Source: Mycobacterium sp. 1423905.2
GTDB lineage: Bacteria > Actinomycetota > Actinomycetes > Mycobacteriales > Mycobacteriaceae
Length of the DNA: 33,437 nt
Direction of reading: 5' to 3'
Assembly: GCF_001673155.1 (NCBI RefSeq)
Contig: NZ_LZLE01000209.1
Location: forward strand, 1 to 33,437
Below, one piece after another: positions 25,934 to 33,437 of the stretch. The notes beneath the pieces were generated by a model. The model did not search any database. It was not told where the DNA came from and was given only the letters and a program-made list of their open reading frames with translations. The translations under genes were made by a program, and so were the position numbers. How positions within the stretch are numbered: the first letter of the stretch is position 1; every line of letters begins with the position of its first letter.

Positions 25934-25993
25934 GCGAGCAGACGCAAAGTCGCACGGATTTGGCCCGTTCTGTGCGAGTTTGCGTCTGCTCGC
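25934..25993. repeat. long palindromic element between mapB and cobQ
   Basis: GCGAGCAGACGCAAA (25934-25948) and its exact reverse complement (25979-25993) form a 15-bp stem. After one G-G mismatch, TCGCAC/GTGCGA adds 6 bp around a 16-nt loop. It lies 10 bases past the mapB stop and may end mapB transcription. I recall similar palindromes at many mycobacterial intergenic sites, so it may be a dispersed repeat. Confidence 0.7.
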
Positions 25994-26002
25994 CGTAGTG
26001 GG

Positions 26003-27511
26003 GTGAGCGGGGCGCTGCTAGTTGCCGGCACCAGTTCGGATGCCGGCAAAACCATGGTCGTCGCGGGGCTGTGCCGATTGTTGGCCCGCAACGGGGTTCG
26101 CGTGGCACCGTTCAAAGCCCAGAACATGTCGAACAATTCGGCGGTCACCGTCGAAGGGGGCGAAATCGGTCGCGCCCAAGCCATTCAGGCTCGCGCGGCC
26201 GGGCTGGAACCCAGTGTCCGGTTCAATCCCATCCTGTTGAAGCCCGGCGGGGACCGCACCTCACAACTCGTCATCCGCGGGCATGTCGCGGAGTCGGTGA
26301 CCGCAACCGGCTACTTCACCCACCGGGAGCGGTTGGCCCGTCTGGTATTCGACGAATTATCCGCTCTGCGAAACGATTTCGATGTCGTCCTGTGCGAGGG
26401 AGCCGGCTCGCCGGCCGAGATCAACCTGCGCGCCACCGATCTGGCCAACATGGGCCTGGCCAGGGCGGCCGACCTGCCGGTGCTGCTCGTCGGTGACATC
26501 GACCGCGGCGGGCTACTGGCCCACCTGTTCGGCACGGTGGCGGTGCTCGAACCCGACGACCAAGCCTTAATCGCCGGTTTCGTGGTCAATAAGTTCCGTG
26601 GCGACCCAGCACTGCTGGAACCTGGCCTGCGCCAACTTTTTACGTTGACCGGTCGTCCCACCTACGGCGTGCTGCCCTACGCCGACGACCTGTGGCTCGA
26701 CGCCGAGGACTCGCTGTCGGTGATCGCCCATCGCGTCGTCGGGACCCCGGCCGCACCGAGAGGCACACAGTGGCTGCGGGTCGCGGCGATCCGATTACCC
26801 CGCATCTCCAACTCCACCGACGTCGAGGCGCTGGCCTGCGAGCCCGGGGTGCTGGTGCGCTGGATCACCGACCCCGCTGACCTCGCCGATGCGGACCTCG
26901 TGGTGATTCCGGGCAGCAAGGCCACCGTCGCCGACTTGACCTGGCTGCACGAGCGTGGTCTCGCCGAGGCAATAGTCGACCACGCACGTGCCGGCAAGCC
27001 GCTGCTCGGGATCTGCGGGGGTTTTCAGATGTTGTGCCGCACCATCGAGGACACGGTGGAAACCCGGGCCGGCGCGGTCGCCGGCCTAGGGCTGTTGGAC
27101 GCCGACATCGTCTTTCGTGCCGACAAAGTGTTACGCCGTTGGCAAAACCCGTTGTACGGCTACGAAATCCACCACGGCCGACTCGTCCGCTGTGACGAGC
27201 CGAGCTGGTTCGACGGGGACGGCGACCCGCACGGCATCGTGCGCGGCGCGGTCTACGGCACCCACTGGCACGGCCTGCTGGACAACGACGACTTCCGTCG
27301 AACATGGCTCGCCCAGGTAGCCGACACCGCCGGCCGCGCCGGCTTCATCGCCGCCGACGACGTGAACGTCGCAGCGCGCCGCGACGCGCAACTGGACCTG
27401 ATGGCCGACCTGCTCGACGGCCATCTGGACCTGGCGGCCATCAACGACCTGCTTGCCGGCCCGCCGCCGCCGCGGCCCCATGTGGTCAGCGCGCTGCACA
27501 CTCGGGTCTGA
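26003..27511 (+). CDS. cobQ: cobyric acid synthase
   Basis: CobQ performs four ATP-dependent amidations of adenosylcobyrinic acid a,c-diamide with glutamine during vitamin B12 synthesis. The 502-residue product has a BioD-like P-loop domain ([20 protein letters not shown], then [11 protein letters not shown]) and a class I glutamine-amidotransferase-like domain (about 275-440) with the Cys in [12 protein letters not shown]. The conserved GYEIHHGR and GTHWHGL supply the His. Length is normal. GTG at 26003. No cobalamin riboswitch is seen in the short upstream gap. I do not recall cobQ at this junction in H37Rv, where cobQ1 lies elsewhere. Confidence 0.94.
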   Translation: MSGALLVAGTSSDAGKTMVVAGLCRLLARNGVRVAPFKAQNMSNNSAVTVEGGEIGRAQAIQARAAGLEPSVRFNPILLKPGGDRTSQLVIRGHVAESVTATGYFTHRERLARLVFDELSALRNDFDVVLCEGAGSPAEINLRATDLANMGLARAADLPVLLVGDIDRGGLLAHLFGTVAVLEPDDQALIAGFVVNKFRGDPALLEPGLRQLFTLTGRPTYGVLPYADDLWLDAEDSLSVIAHRVVGTPAAPRGTQWLRVAAIRLPRISNSTDVEALACEPGVLVRWITDPADLADADLVVIPGSKATVADLTWLHERGLAEAIVDHARAGKPLLGICGGFQMLCRTIEDTVETRAGAVAGLGLLDADIVFRADKVLRRWQNPLYGYEIHHGRLVRCDEPSWFDGDGDPHGIVRGAVYGTHWHGLLDNDDFRRTWLAQVADTAGRAGFIAADDVNVAARRDAQLDLMADLLDGHLDLAAINDLLAGPPPPRPHVVSALHTRV

Positions 27512-27573
27512 GAGAACGCTTGGAGGGGGCGCGCTAGCAGGGAAAATGCTGTAACTTGCGGGAAGTGCCCACG

Positions 27574-28128
27574 ATGATGACCACGCTTGACGGATTCCCT
27601 GTTCCAGTGGCGGCGAGCGGCCCGGAAAACGGCGTCGTCGTGGTTCTGCTCGCCGCCGAGCAGCGGGCGCCCGCCGCGTACGACGCGGTCTGCGAACGCC
27701 TGCACACGGCGTCGTTTCGCACCATTGTCATCGGATTCGATCCCCGCCTGACCGCCAAATCCGTCATCGGCATCCTGGACGCGCTGGGGGTCAGTTGGGC
27801 GGTGTTGGTGGGTGACCGCGCCGGTGCGGAACTCGCCTGGGACCTGGCGGCCACCAGACTGGGCCGGTTCGTCGGACTGGTCGCCATCGACCGCGGACAT
27901 CCGCAGGTCGCCGACGGCAGCGGTCCCGCGCGTGACGGTCAATGCCCGCCGGTCGAAGTCGCCACCACCGTCCTGGTCAGTTCGCCGACCACCCGAGAAG
28001 CCGCGCGCGCCAGCCAGCGCTTCGTCTACGCTGACTACCGCGTGGTCGATCTGCTCGGTCGCCGCAACGCCCAGGAGTCAGCGGCTCAGCTGGCCACCGA
28101 GATCGTGCTACGCGCGAGCGCCTGGTAG
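27574..28128 (+). CDS. short alpha/beta-hydrolase-like protein with an Asp at the nucleophile elbow
   Basis: The 184-residue product reads like the first two thirds of an alpha/beta-hydrolase: VVVVLLAAEQRAPAAYDAVC, then FRTIVIGFDPRLTAKSVIG, and the nucleophile elbow VLVGDRAGAELAWDLA with Asp81 in the catalytic place, as in epoxide-hydrolase or dehalogenase types. It is much shorter than typical members (about 280) and the cap and His-loop regions are reduced, so it may be inactive or have another role. GGGAAG 8 nt before the ATG at 27574 supports that start; GTG at 27565 or TTG at 27556 are alternatives. glnA4 starts 12 bp after it. Confidence 0.65.
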   Translation: MMTTLDGFPVPVAASGPENGVVVVLLAAEQRAPAAYDAVCERLHTASFRTIVIGFDPRLTAKSVIGILDALGVSWAVLVGDRAGAELAWDLAATRLGRFVGLVAIDRGHPQVADGSGPARDGQCPPVEVATTVLVSSPTTREAARASQRFVYADYRVVDLLGRRNAQESAAQLATEIVLRASAW

Positions 28129-28140
28129 TCACCCCGGCTC

Positions 28141-29499
28141 ATGGGTGGGCTCGGACTGGCCGACTTAGAAGGCCTGGTCGCGGCCGGCGAACTCGACACC
28201 GTCATCGTCGCGTTCACCGACATGCAGGGGCGGTTGGTCGGTAAGCGGGTGGCCGGCCAGTTCTTCATCGACGAGGTCGCCACCGGCGGTGCCGACTGCT
28301 GTAACTATCTGCTGGCCGTCGACGTCGACATGAACACCGTGGCCGGTTACGCGATGTCGAGTTGGGACACCGGCTACGGCGACATGGTGATGGTGCCCGA
28401 CCTGACCACGCTGCGCCGGGTGCCCTGGCTGCCCGGCACGGCCCTGGTCCTCGCCGACCTGCGCTGGGAGGACGGGCGACCCGTCGCCGCCTCGCCACGC
28501 ACGGTGCTGCGCCGCCAGCTGGACCGACTCAGCGAGCACGGCCTGGCCGCTTACGTCGCCACCGAACTGGAGTTCATGGTGTTCGACGAGCCCTATCGCC
28601 AGGCGTGGGCCGCCGGCTACCGCGGGCTCACCCCGGCCAGCGACTACAACATCGACTACGCGGTGTTGGCCTCGTCGCGGATGGAGCCATTGCTGCGCGA
28701 CATCCGGCTGGGCATGCAGGGGGCGGGTCTGCGGCCCGAGACGGTCAAGGGTGAATGCAACCGTGGTCAGCAGGAGATCGGGTTCCGGTACGACGAGGCG
28801 CTGGTCACCTGTGACAACCACGCCGTCTACAAGAACGGCGCCAAGGAGATCGCCGACCAGCACGGCAAGAGCCTGACCTTCATGGCGAAATACGATGAGC
28901 GCGAAGGCAACAGCTGCCACATTCATCTCTCGCTGCGCCACGCCGACGACACCTCGGCATTCGCCGACGACAGCCAGCCCCACCACATGTCGGCGACGTT
29001 CCGCAGCTTCATCGCCGGGCTCTTGGCCACACTGCGCGACTTCACCCTCTGCTACGCGCCGAACATCAACTCCTACAAGCGTTTCGCCGAGGGTAGTTTC
29101 GCTCCAACCGCGGTGGCCTGGGGGATGGACAACCGGACCTGCGCGCTGCGGGTGGTCGGACACGGAGCGAACCTGCGAGTGGAATGCCGGGTGGCGGGTG
29201 GTGACGTCAACCAGTACCTCGCGGTGGCGGCGATGATCGCCGGCGGGCTGTACGGTGTCGAGCAAGGCCTCGAACCACCCGAGCCCTGCGCCGGGAACGC
29301 CTACCAAACGACGGGCGTCCAGCGGCTGCCCGCCACCCTGGCCGAAGCCGCCGCGACGTTCGAGGCCTCGACGTTGGCGCGCGACGCGTTCGGCGACGAC
29401 GTGGTCGCCCACTATCTCAACTACGCGCGCGTGGAAGTGGCGGCGTTCAACGCGGCGGTCACCGATTGGGAGAGGATGCGGGGTTTTGAACGGCTCTAA
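28141..29499 (+). CDS. glnA4: glutamine-synthetase-like gamma-glutamylamine ligase
   Basis: The 452-residue product belongs to the glutamine synthetase superfamily and matches the GlnA4 (Rv2860c) position. GS blocks are present: ELEFMVF, KGECNRGQQEIGF, GNSCHIHLSL, YAPNINSYKRFAEGSFAPT, and MDNRTCALRVVGHGANLRVE. GS-like enzymes of this subgroup generally couple glutamate to amines (polyamines, ethanolamine) rather than ammonia. The neighbours, a gamma-glutamyl hydrolase-type amidotransferase, an aldehyde dehydrogenase and an SDR, support an amine-catabolic role, which is inference. It overlaps the next gene by 14 bp. Confidence 0.9.
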   Translation: MGGLGLADLEGLVAAGELDTVIVAFTDMQGRLVGKRVAGQFFIDEVATGGADCCNYLLAVDVDMNTVAGYAMSSWDTGYGDMVMVPDLTTLRRVPWLPGTALVLADLRWEDGRPVAASPRTVLRRQLDRLSEHGLAAYVATELEFMVFDEPYRQAWAAGYRGLTPASDYNIDYAVLASSRMEPLLRDIRLGMQGAGLRPETVKGECNRGQQEIGFRYDEALVTCDNHAVYKNGAKEIADQHGKSLTFMAKYDEREGNSCHIHLSLRHADDTSAFADDSQPHHMSATFRSFIAGLLATLRDFTLCYAPNINSYKRFAEGSFAPTAVAWGMDNRTCALRVVGHGANLRVECRVAGGDVNQYLAVAAMIAGGLYGVEQGLEPPEPCAGNAYQTTGVQRLPATLAEAAATFEASTLARDAFGDDVVAHYLNYARVEVAAFNAAVTDWERMRGFERL

Positions 29500-30217
29500 G
29501 GCGAATCGGCCGGTGGTCGGCCTGACGTCCTATCTCGAGCAGGTGCGGACCGGGATCTGGGACATTCCGGCGTGTTATCTGCCCGCCGATTACTTCGAGG
29601 GCGTCGTCATGGCCGGCGGCATCGCGATGCTGCTCCCGCCGCAGCCGGCTGAAGCCGAGATCGTCGACCGCACGCTGGACAGCTTGGACGCGCTGATCAT
29701 CACCGGCGGTTACGACCTGGACCCGGCAACCTACGGGCAGCAGCCACACCCGAGCACCGATCGACCTCGCACCGACCGCGACGCCTGGGAGTTCGCGCTG
29801 CTACACGCCGCGCTGCGACGCGGTCTGCCGGTGCTGGGCATCTGCCGCGGCGCCCAGGTGCTCAACGTGGCTTTTGGCGGCACCCTGCACCAACACCTGC
29901 CAGAAGTGTTGGGCCACAATGGACATCGCGCCGGCAACGGAGTGTTCACCCGGTTACCGGTGCACACCGTGCCGGGCACTCGTCTGGCGGCGCTGATCGG
30001 CGAGTCCGTGGACGCGCCGTGCTATCACCATCAAGCCATCGCTCAGGTGGGCGAGGGATTGGTGGTCAGTGCCACCGACGCGGACGGCGTCGTGGAGGCG
30101 GTGGAAGTGCCCGGGGCGGGCTTCGCGGTCGCCGTGCAATGGCATCCGGAGAAAGCGCTGGACGATCTGCGGCTGTTTGCCGCACTGGTGGACGCCGCCG
30201 CGTGCTACGTGGGCTGA
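29486..30217 (+). CDS. class I glutamine amidotransferase / gamma-glutamyl hydrolase (PuuD-like)
   Basis: The 243-residue product is a peptidase C26/GATase family enzyme with the nucleophile Cys in LGICRGAQVLNVAFGG, the substrate region ALIITGGYDLDPATYG, and the His/Glu of VQWHPEKAL. In polyamine catabolism PuuD of this family removes glutamate from gamma-glutamyl-GABA. The TTG at 29486 is preferred, as it places VVGLTSYLEQ near the start and has AGAGGA about 10 nt upstream. Longer frames upstream run through glnA4 and are not supported. It starts inside the 3' end of glnA4, and aldC follows after 2 bp, so the three are coupled. It matches Rv2859c. Confidence 0.87.
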   Translation: MNGSKANRPVVGLTSYLEQVRTGIWDIPACYLPADYFEGVVMAGGIAMLLPPQPAEAEIVDRTLDSLDALIITGGYDLDPATYGQQPHPSTDRPRTDRDAWEFALLHAALRRGLPVLGICRGAQVLNVAFGGTLHQHLPEVLGHNGHRAGNGVFTRLPVHTVPGTRLAALIGESVDAPCYHHQAIAQVGEGLVVSATDADGVVEAVEVPGAGFAVAVQWHPEKALDDLRLFAALVDAAACYVG

Positions 30218-30219
30218 CG

Positions 30220-31584
30220 GTGACCGCAACACAGGTGATCAATCCCGCGACCGAGGAAGTGTTGCGCTCGGTCGAGCACGCCGACGCCGCGGCCGTCGAC
30301 GACGCGGTGCGCCGGGCTCAGGCCGCGCAACGTCGGTGGGCGCGGTTGGCGCCGGCAGAACGGGCGGCCGGGTTGCGGGCGTTCGCCGCTGCCGTCGACG
30401 CCCACGTCGACGAACTCGCCGCGCTGGAGGTGGCGAACTCGGGTCATCCCGTCGCTTCGGCGCAGTGGGAGGCCGGCAATGTCCGCGACGTCCTGCATTA
30501 CTACGCGGCCAGCCCGGAACGGTTGAGCGGCAAGCAGATTCCCGTCGCGGGCGGTCTGAACGTCACCTTCAACGAACCGATGGGTGTGGTCGGGGTAATC
30601 ACGCCGTGGAACTTCCCGATGGTGATCGCAGCCTGGGGCATTGCCCCGGCACTGGCCGCCGGGAACGCCGTCGTCGTCAAGCCCGCCGAGTGGACGCCCC
30701 TGACCACGCTGCGTCTCGTTGAGCTGGCGGTCGAGTCGGGGCTGGACGTGGACCTGCTGCAGGTATTGCCGGGCGAGGGCACCGTGGTGGGGGAGCGGTT
30801 GGTGTCGCACCCCGAAGTCCGCAAGATCGTGTTCACCGGCTCCACCACGGTCGGCAAGAAGGTCATGACCGGCGCGGCGGCTCACCTCAAGCGGGTGACG
30901 CTGGAATTGGGCGGTAAGAGCGCCAACATCGTCTTCGCCGACTGCGATCTGGAGCGGGCGGCGGCTACCGCGCCGGCCGGCGTCTTTGACAACGCCGGAC
31001 AGGACTGCTGCGCGCGTAGTCGAATCTTGGTCCAGCGCAACGTCTACGACCGGTTCATGGAGTTGCTCGAGCCGGCCGTCAAGGGCATCGTGGTGGGGGA
31101 CCCGTCCGCCCCCGACACCGAGATGGGCCCGTTGGTGTCGGCCGCGCACCGCGCCAAGGTGGCGTCCTACGTACCCGACGACGCTCCCGTCGCCTTTCGC
31201 GGCACCGCTCCGAACGGTCCCGGATATTGGTTTGCGCCAACGGTTCTCACGCCGCCGCGTACCGACCGCAGCGTGACCGAAGAAATCTTCGGTCCGGTGG
31301 TCACCGTGCTGGCCTTCGACGACGAGCAGGACGCCATCACCGTGGCCAACGACACGGCCTACGGGCTATCCGGCTCGATCTGGACCGACGACCTGTCTCG
31401 CGCCCTGCGCGTGTCCCGAGCCGTCGAAGCCGGCAATCTGTCGGTCAATTCGCACTCATCGGTGCGCTACCACACTCCGTTCGGTGGCTTCAAGCAATCC
31501 GGACTGGGCCGTGAACTCGGGCCGGACGCGCCGCTGCACTTCACCGAAACCAAGAACGTGTTCATCGCGATCAAGGAGGCCTAG
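30220..31584 (+). CDS. aldC: NAD(P)-dependent aldehyde dehydrogenase
   Basis: The 454-residue product has the aldehyde dehydrogenase fold: the cofactor region GVITPWNFPMVIAAWGIAPA, the VVKPAEWTPLT block, GSTTVGKKVM, the catalytic Glu in TLELGGKSANIV, and the catalytic Cys in NAGQDCCARSRILVQ. The C-terminal TPFGGFKQSGLGRELG is also present. The GTG at 30220 begins V-T-A-T-Q-V-I-N-P-A-T-E-E and lies two bases after the amidotransferase stop; the longer frame upstream reads across that gene and is rejected. It corresponds to Rv2858c. In the operon it would oxidise gamma-glutamyl aminoaldehydes. Confidence 0.92.
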   Translation: MTATQVINPATEEVLRSVEHADAAAVDDAVRRAQAAQRRWARLAPAERAAGLRAFAAAVDAHVDELAALEVANSGHPVASAQWEAGNVRDVLHYYAASPERLSGKQIPVAGGLNVTFNEPMGVVGVITPWNFPMVIAAWGIAPALAAGNAVVVKPAEWTPLTTLRLVELAVESGLDVDLLQVLPGEGTVVGERLVSHPEVRKIVFTGSTTVGKKVMTGAAAHLKRVTLELGGKSANIVFADCDLERAAATAPAGVFDNAGQDCCARSRILVQRNVYDRFMELLEPAVKGIVVGDPSAPDTEMGPLVSAAHRAKVASYVPDDAPVAFRGTAPNGPGYWFAPTVLTPPRTDRSVTEEIFGPVVTVLAFDDEQDAITVANDTAYGLSGSIWTDDLSRALRVSRAVEAGNLSVNSHSSVRYHTPFGGFKQSGLGRELGPDAPLHFTETKNVFIAIKEA

Positions 31585-32361
31585 GTGGTCGATCTCACCC
31601 GACGGCTGGCGGGCCGAGTTGCGGTCATCACCGGCGGCGGCAGCGGCATCGGGTTGGCGGCGGGGCGACGGATGCACGCAGAAGGAGCGACGATCGTCGT
31701 CGGTGACACCGACGAGCAGGCGGGTCGGGCGGCCGCCGACGAGCTCGCCGGCCTGTTCATCGGCGTGGATGTGTCCGACCAGGACGCGGTCAACGCACTG
31801 TTCGACACCGCCGCGCAGACCTACGGATCGGTCGACATCGCGTTCAACAACGCCGGGATCTCACCGCCCGACGACGACTTGATCGAGCACACCGAACTGC
31901 CCGCCTGGCAACGCGTTCAAGACGTCAACCTGAAATCGGTGTATCTGTCCTGTCGCGCGGCACTGCGGCACATGGTCCCGGCCGGCAAGGGGTCGATCAT
32001 CAACACCGCGTCGTTTGTTGCGGTGCTCGGTTCGGCGACCTCGCAGATCTCCTACACCGCTTCCAAAGGCGGGGTGCTGGCCATGTCGCGTGAGCTGGGT
32101 GTGCAGTTCGCCCGGCAGGGCATCCGGGTGAATGCGCTATGCCCCGGACCGGTCAATACGCCACTGCTGCAGGAGCTGTTCGCCAAGGATCCGCAGCGGG
32201 CCGCCCGTCGTCTGGTGCACGTGCCGCTGGGCCGCTTCGCCGAGCCGGACGAGATCGCCGCTGCGGTGGCATTTTTGGCCAGCGACGACGCCTCCTTCGT
32301 CACCGCCTCGACGTTCCTGGTCGACGGCGGCATCAGCAATGCCTATGTGACCCCGCTCTGA
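31585..32361 (+). CDS. short-chain dehydrogenase/reductase (Rv2857c-like)
   Basis: The 258-residue product is a classical SDR with the cofactor motif VAVITGGGSGIGLAAG, the NNAG motif in IAFNNAGISP, the catalytic Tyr-x3-Lys in YTASKGGVLAMSRELG and the C-terminal IRVNALCPGPVNTPL. It oxidises or reduces an alcohol/ketone of unknown identity with NAD(P)H. GTG at 31585 directly follows the aldC stop, with AGGAGG just upstream inside aldC. It closes the glnA4 operon. It is convergent with the phosphatase-family gene 13 bp away, with no clear terminator between them. Confidence 0.92.
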   Translation: MVDLTRRLAGRVAVITGGGSGIGLAAGRRMHAEGATIVVGDTDEQAGRAAADELAGLFIGVDVSDQDAVNALFDTAAQTYGSVDIAFNNAGISPPDDDLIEHTELPAWQRVQDVNLKSVYLSCRAALRHMVPAGKGSIINTASFVAVLGSATSQISYTASKGGVLAMSRELGVQFARQGIRVNALCPGPVNTPLLQELFAKDPQRAARRLVHVPLGRFAEPDEIAAAVAFLASDDASFVTASTFLVDGGISNAYVTPL

Positions 32362-32374
32362 GAAACCCGGCCCG

Positions 32375-33400
32375 TCAGCGCCGGAACGCGATCAACGGGA
32401 TGCCCACTTCCACCGCCGTACCCGCACCGTGAAAGCCGATGAGCTGTGCCGACTCTGGCGGTTCATGCGCGGTGGCCAGCACCGCCGCCGGCGAGGTGCA
32501 GGTGACCACCACATCCCCGATGCGGCGCAGATGACGCGGGTCCACAGGTCCGAACCAGCCCGCGCCCACCGCGTCGTCGCGACTGCGCACATCGGCCCAA
32601 CCAGCCAGCAGCTCGGTCCACGTGGCGAGCACGTCGGCGAACGCGTCGGGATAGGTGTGCAGGTAACGTACGCGCGGCTCGCCGGCGACCACGCGGATGC
32701 CGGCCGTCAGGCGCGGGTCGGCGTCGAGATCGATGCGGGCGTCCGCCGGGACGTTGAGTCCGCCGTGATCGGCGGTCACCAGCAGGGTCGCGGTCGGGGG
32801 CAGCGCCTCGAGGAGTTTGGTGAGCAGGTCGTCGACCCGGGCCGCCGCCTCGTGCCACTGATCTGAGCCGATGCCGAACACGTGGGTCGCGGTGTCCAAA
32901 TCGGCCAGGTAGCCGTAGATCAAGCCGGGCCCGGCGGCGATCTCGTCGGCCAGGCGCTGGGCGTAATCCTCGGCCGCGTTGGTCGGACGGAACTGCGCGC
33001 CCCGGTACGCCGCGGCGGTCAACCCACTGCCGATGAACCATTCCGGCAGCACCGCGCGTGACGGCACGCCGGCCCGGGACAACCGTTCGAACCACGTGGG
33101 AAGCGGTTGCCATTGGTCGTGCGGTGGATCGTCGCGCCACCGGATGTGGTTGAGCACCCGCTCGGTTCCGGGAACGTTGACGGTGAAACCCAGGACGCCG
33201 TGCTGGCCCGGTTGTGCACCGGTGCCCAGCGACACCAGGCTGGTCGGGGTGGTCGACGGGATGGGCCGGCACCTGCTCCCACAATTGGCCGCCGACGCAC
33301 CCTTGCTCGCCGCCGTGCTGCGCGGTGAGTTGGGACGGTTGCAGCCATTGGACTGCACTTTCCCGTCGACCACCCCGACCAGCCTGGTGTCGCTGGGCAC
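32375..33400 (-). CDS. alkaline-phosphatase-superfamily phosphodiesterase, N-terminus scrambled
   Basis: From 33259 leftward the frame encodes a clear alkaline phosphatase/nucleotide pyrophosphatase family protein: PSTTPTSLVSLGTG (nucleophile Thr and following block), YGYLADLDTATHVFG (Asp/His metal ligands), LLVTADHGGLNVP (Asp-His) and IGFHGAGTAVEVGIPL at the C-terminus. The start side is abnormal. The first 47 residues of this open frame are an inverted-repeat copy (VPSDTRLVGVVDG) and then the antisense of the 99-bp loop 33262-33360, unlike the family. The missing metal-site segment reads correctly on the plus strand at 33246-33360. Treat residues 1-47 as unreliable. Confidence 0.7.
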   Translation of the reverse strand: MPSDTRLVGVVDGKVQSNGCNRPNSPRSTAASKGASAANCGSRCRPIPSTTPTSLVSLGTGAQPGQHGVLGFTVNVPGTERVLNHIRWRDDPPHDQWQPLPTWFERLSRAGVPSRAVLPEWFIGSGLTAAAYRGAQFRPTNAAEDYAQRLADEIAAGPGLIYGYLADLDTATHVFGIGSDQWHEAAARVDDLLTKLLEALPPTATLLVTADHGGLNVPADARIDLDADPRLTAGIRVVAGEPRVRYLHTYPDAFADVLATWTELLAGWADVRSRDDAVGAGWFGPVDPRHLRRIGDVVVTCTSPAAVLATAHEPPESAQLIGFHGAGTAVEVGIPLIAFRR

Positions 33401-33437
33401 CGGTGCACAACCGGGCCAGCACGGCGTCCTGGGTTTC
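33185..33437. repeat. 77-bp perfect inverted repeat with a 99-bp loop at the window end
   Basis: 33185-33261 is the exact reverse complement of 33361-33437. The first inner bases (33262 and 33360) do not pair, so the arm ends there. The outer end of the right arm is the window end, so its true length is not known. It lies within the phosphatase-family gene. Confidence 0.95.
33246..33437 (+). other. plus-strand N-terminal core of the same phosphatase family (partial)
   Basis: On the plus strand 33246-33437 reads G-V-V-D-G-M-G-R-H-L-L-P-Q, then LQPLDCTFPSTTPTSLVS and GAQPGQHGVLGF to the end. This is the standard order of the family, metal-binding Asp (VVDGMG) about 35 residues before the nucleophile Thr (PSTTPTS). 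So the loop is in the sense orientation on the plus strand, opposite to the remaining gene on the minus strand. Best seen as part of the fold-back rather than a separate gene. Confidence 0.6.

Noticed and set aside
25924..26002. Cobalamin riboswitch ahead of cobQ
   Set aside because: The gap is only 79 bases and is filled by the palindrome; no B12-box is seen.
1..33437. CRISPR arrays, tRNA or rRNA genes, transposases
   Set aside because: No spaced repeat array of CRISPR form, no tRNA-like cloverleaf noticed by eye, and no transposase or integrase motifs in any frame. The only tandem array is the 53-bp repeat.

Overview
The window is GC-rich actinobacterial DNA. Gene content and order match the Mycobacterium tuberculosis Rv2891-Rv2857c segment, read here in the reverse sense (rpsB, tsf, amiC ... 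pyrH, frr, cdsA, rlmN, mpt53 ... dxr, rip1, ispG ... mapB, glnA4, aldC). The mpt70-dipZ locus, an MPT63-family protein, SigK-like promoter motifs and a 53-bp MIRU-type tandem repeat point to a Mycobacterium, most likely a slow-growing non-tuberculous species. Links to H37Rv genes are from memory of that genome, not from a search.

Layout. (1) 1-3824: start of a divergent secreted-protein gene, then rpsB-tsf-amiC and a convergent MarR repressor with a probable operator over its own start. (2) 3851-8036: an accessory block with a small conserved protein, a GAF-ANTAR regulator, an MPT63-like secreted protein with a strong terminator, a glycerolipid-type acyltransferase, a GlnR-like regulator and a CsbD-like stress protein. 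(3) 8037-13425: an FAD/Rieske oxidoreductase, then the housekeeping run pyrH-frr-cdsA-rlmN. pyrH and frr are separated by six perfect-length 53-bp repeats whose mini-ORFs are chained by ATGA stop/start overlaps. (4) 13498-17747: an exported thiol-redox cluster, mpt53 plus a CcdA-like membrane protein, convergent with a small membrane protein, mpt70 and dipZ. (5) 17987-24373: dxr-rip1-ispG-GNAT and a lipoprotein PBP, covering isoprenoid supply, intramembrane proteolysis and cell-wall synthesis. (6) 24454-32361: a DUF1707 protein, mapB, cobQ, a short alpha/beta-hydrolase-like protein, and a tight glnA4-glutamine amidotransferase-aldC-SDR operon that looks like a gamma-glutamyl-amine catabolic route. 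(7) 32375-33437: a convergent alkaline-phosphatase-superfamily gene whose N-terminal part is disrupted by a fold-back: the last 77 bases are the exact reverse complement of 33185-33261.

How the parts connect. The redox cluster should oxidise and fold exported cysteine proteins. mpt70, and a site upstream of dipZ, carry CCGTCC-N15-CCGAA(T/C), close to the SigK promoter consensus. mpt83 and three toxin-antitoxin modules that I recall from the corresponding H37Rv junctions are absent here. A strong orphan hairpin lies where mpt83 would be. The most unusual features are the pyrH-frr mini-ORF chain, the paired SigK-like sites with the orphan hairpin, and the 77-bp fold-back at the right end, which is more likely an assembly or contig-end effect than a true invertible switch.
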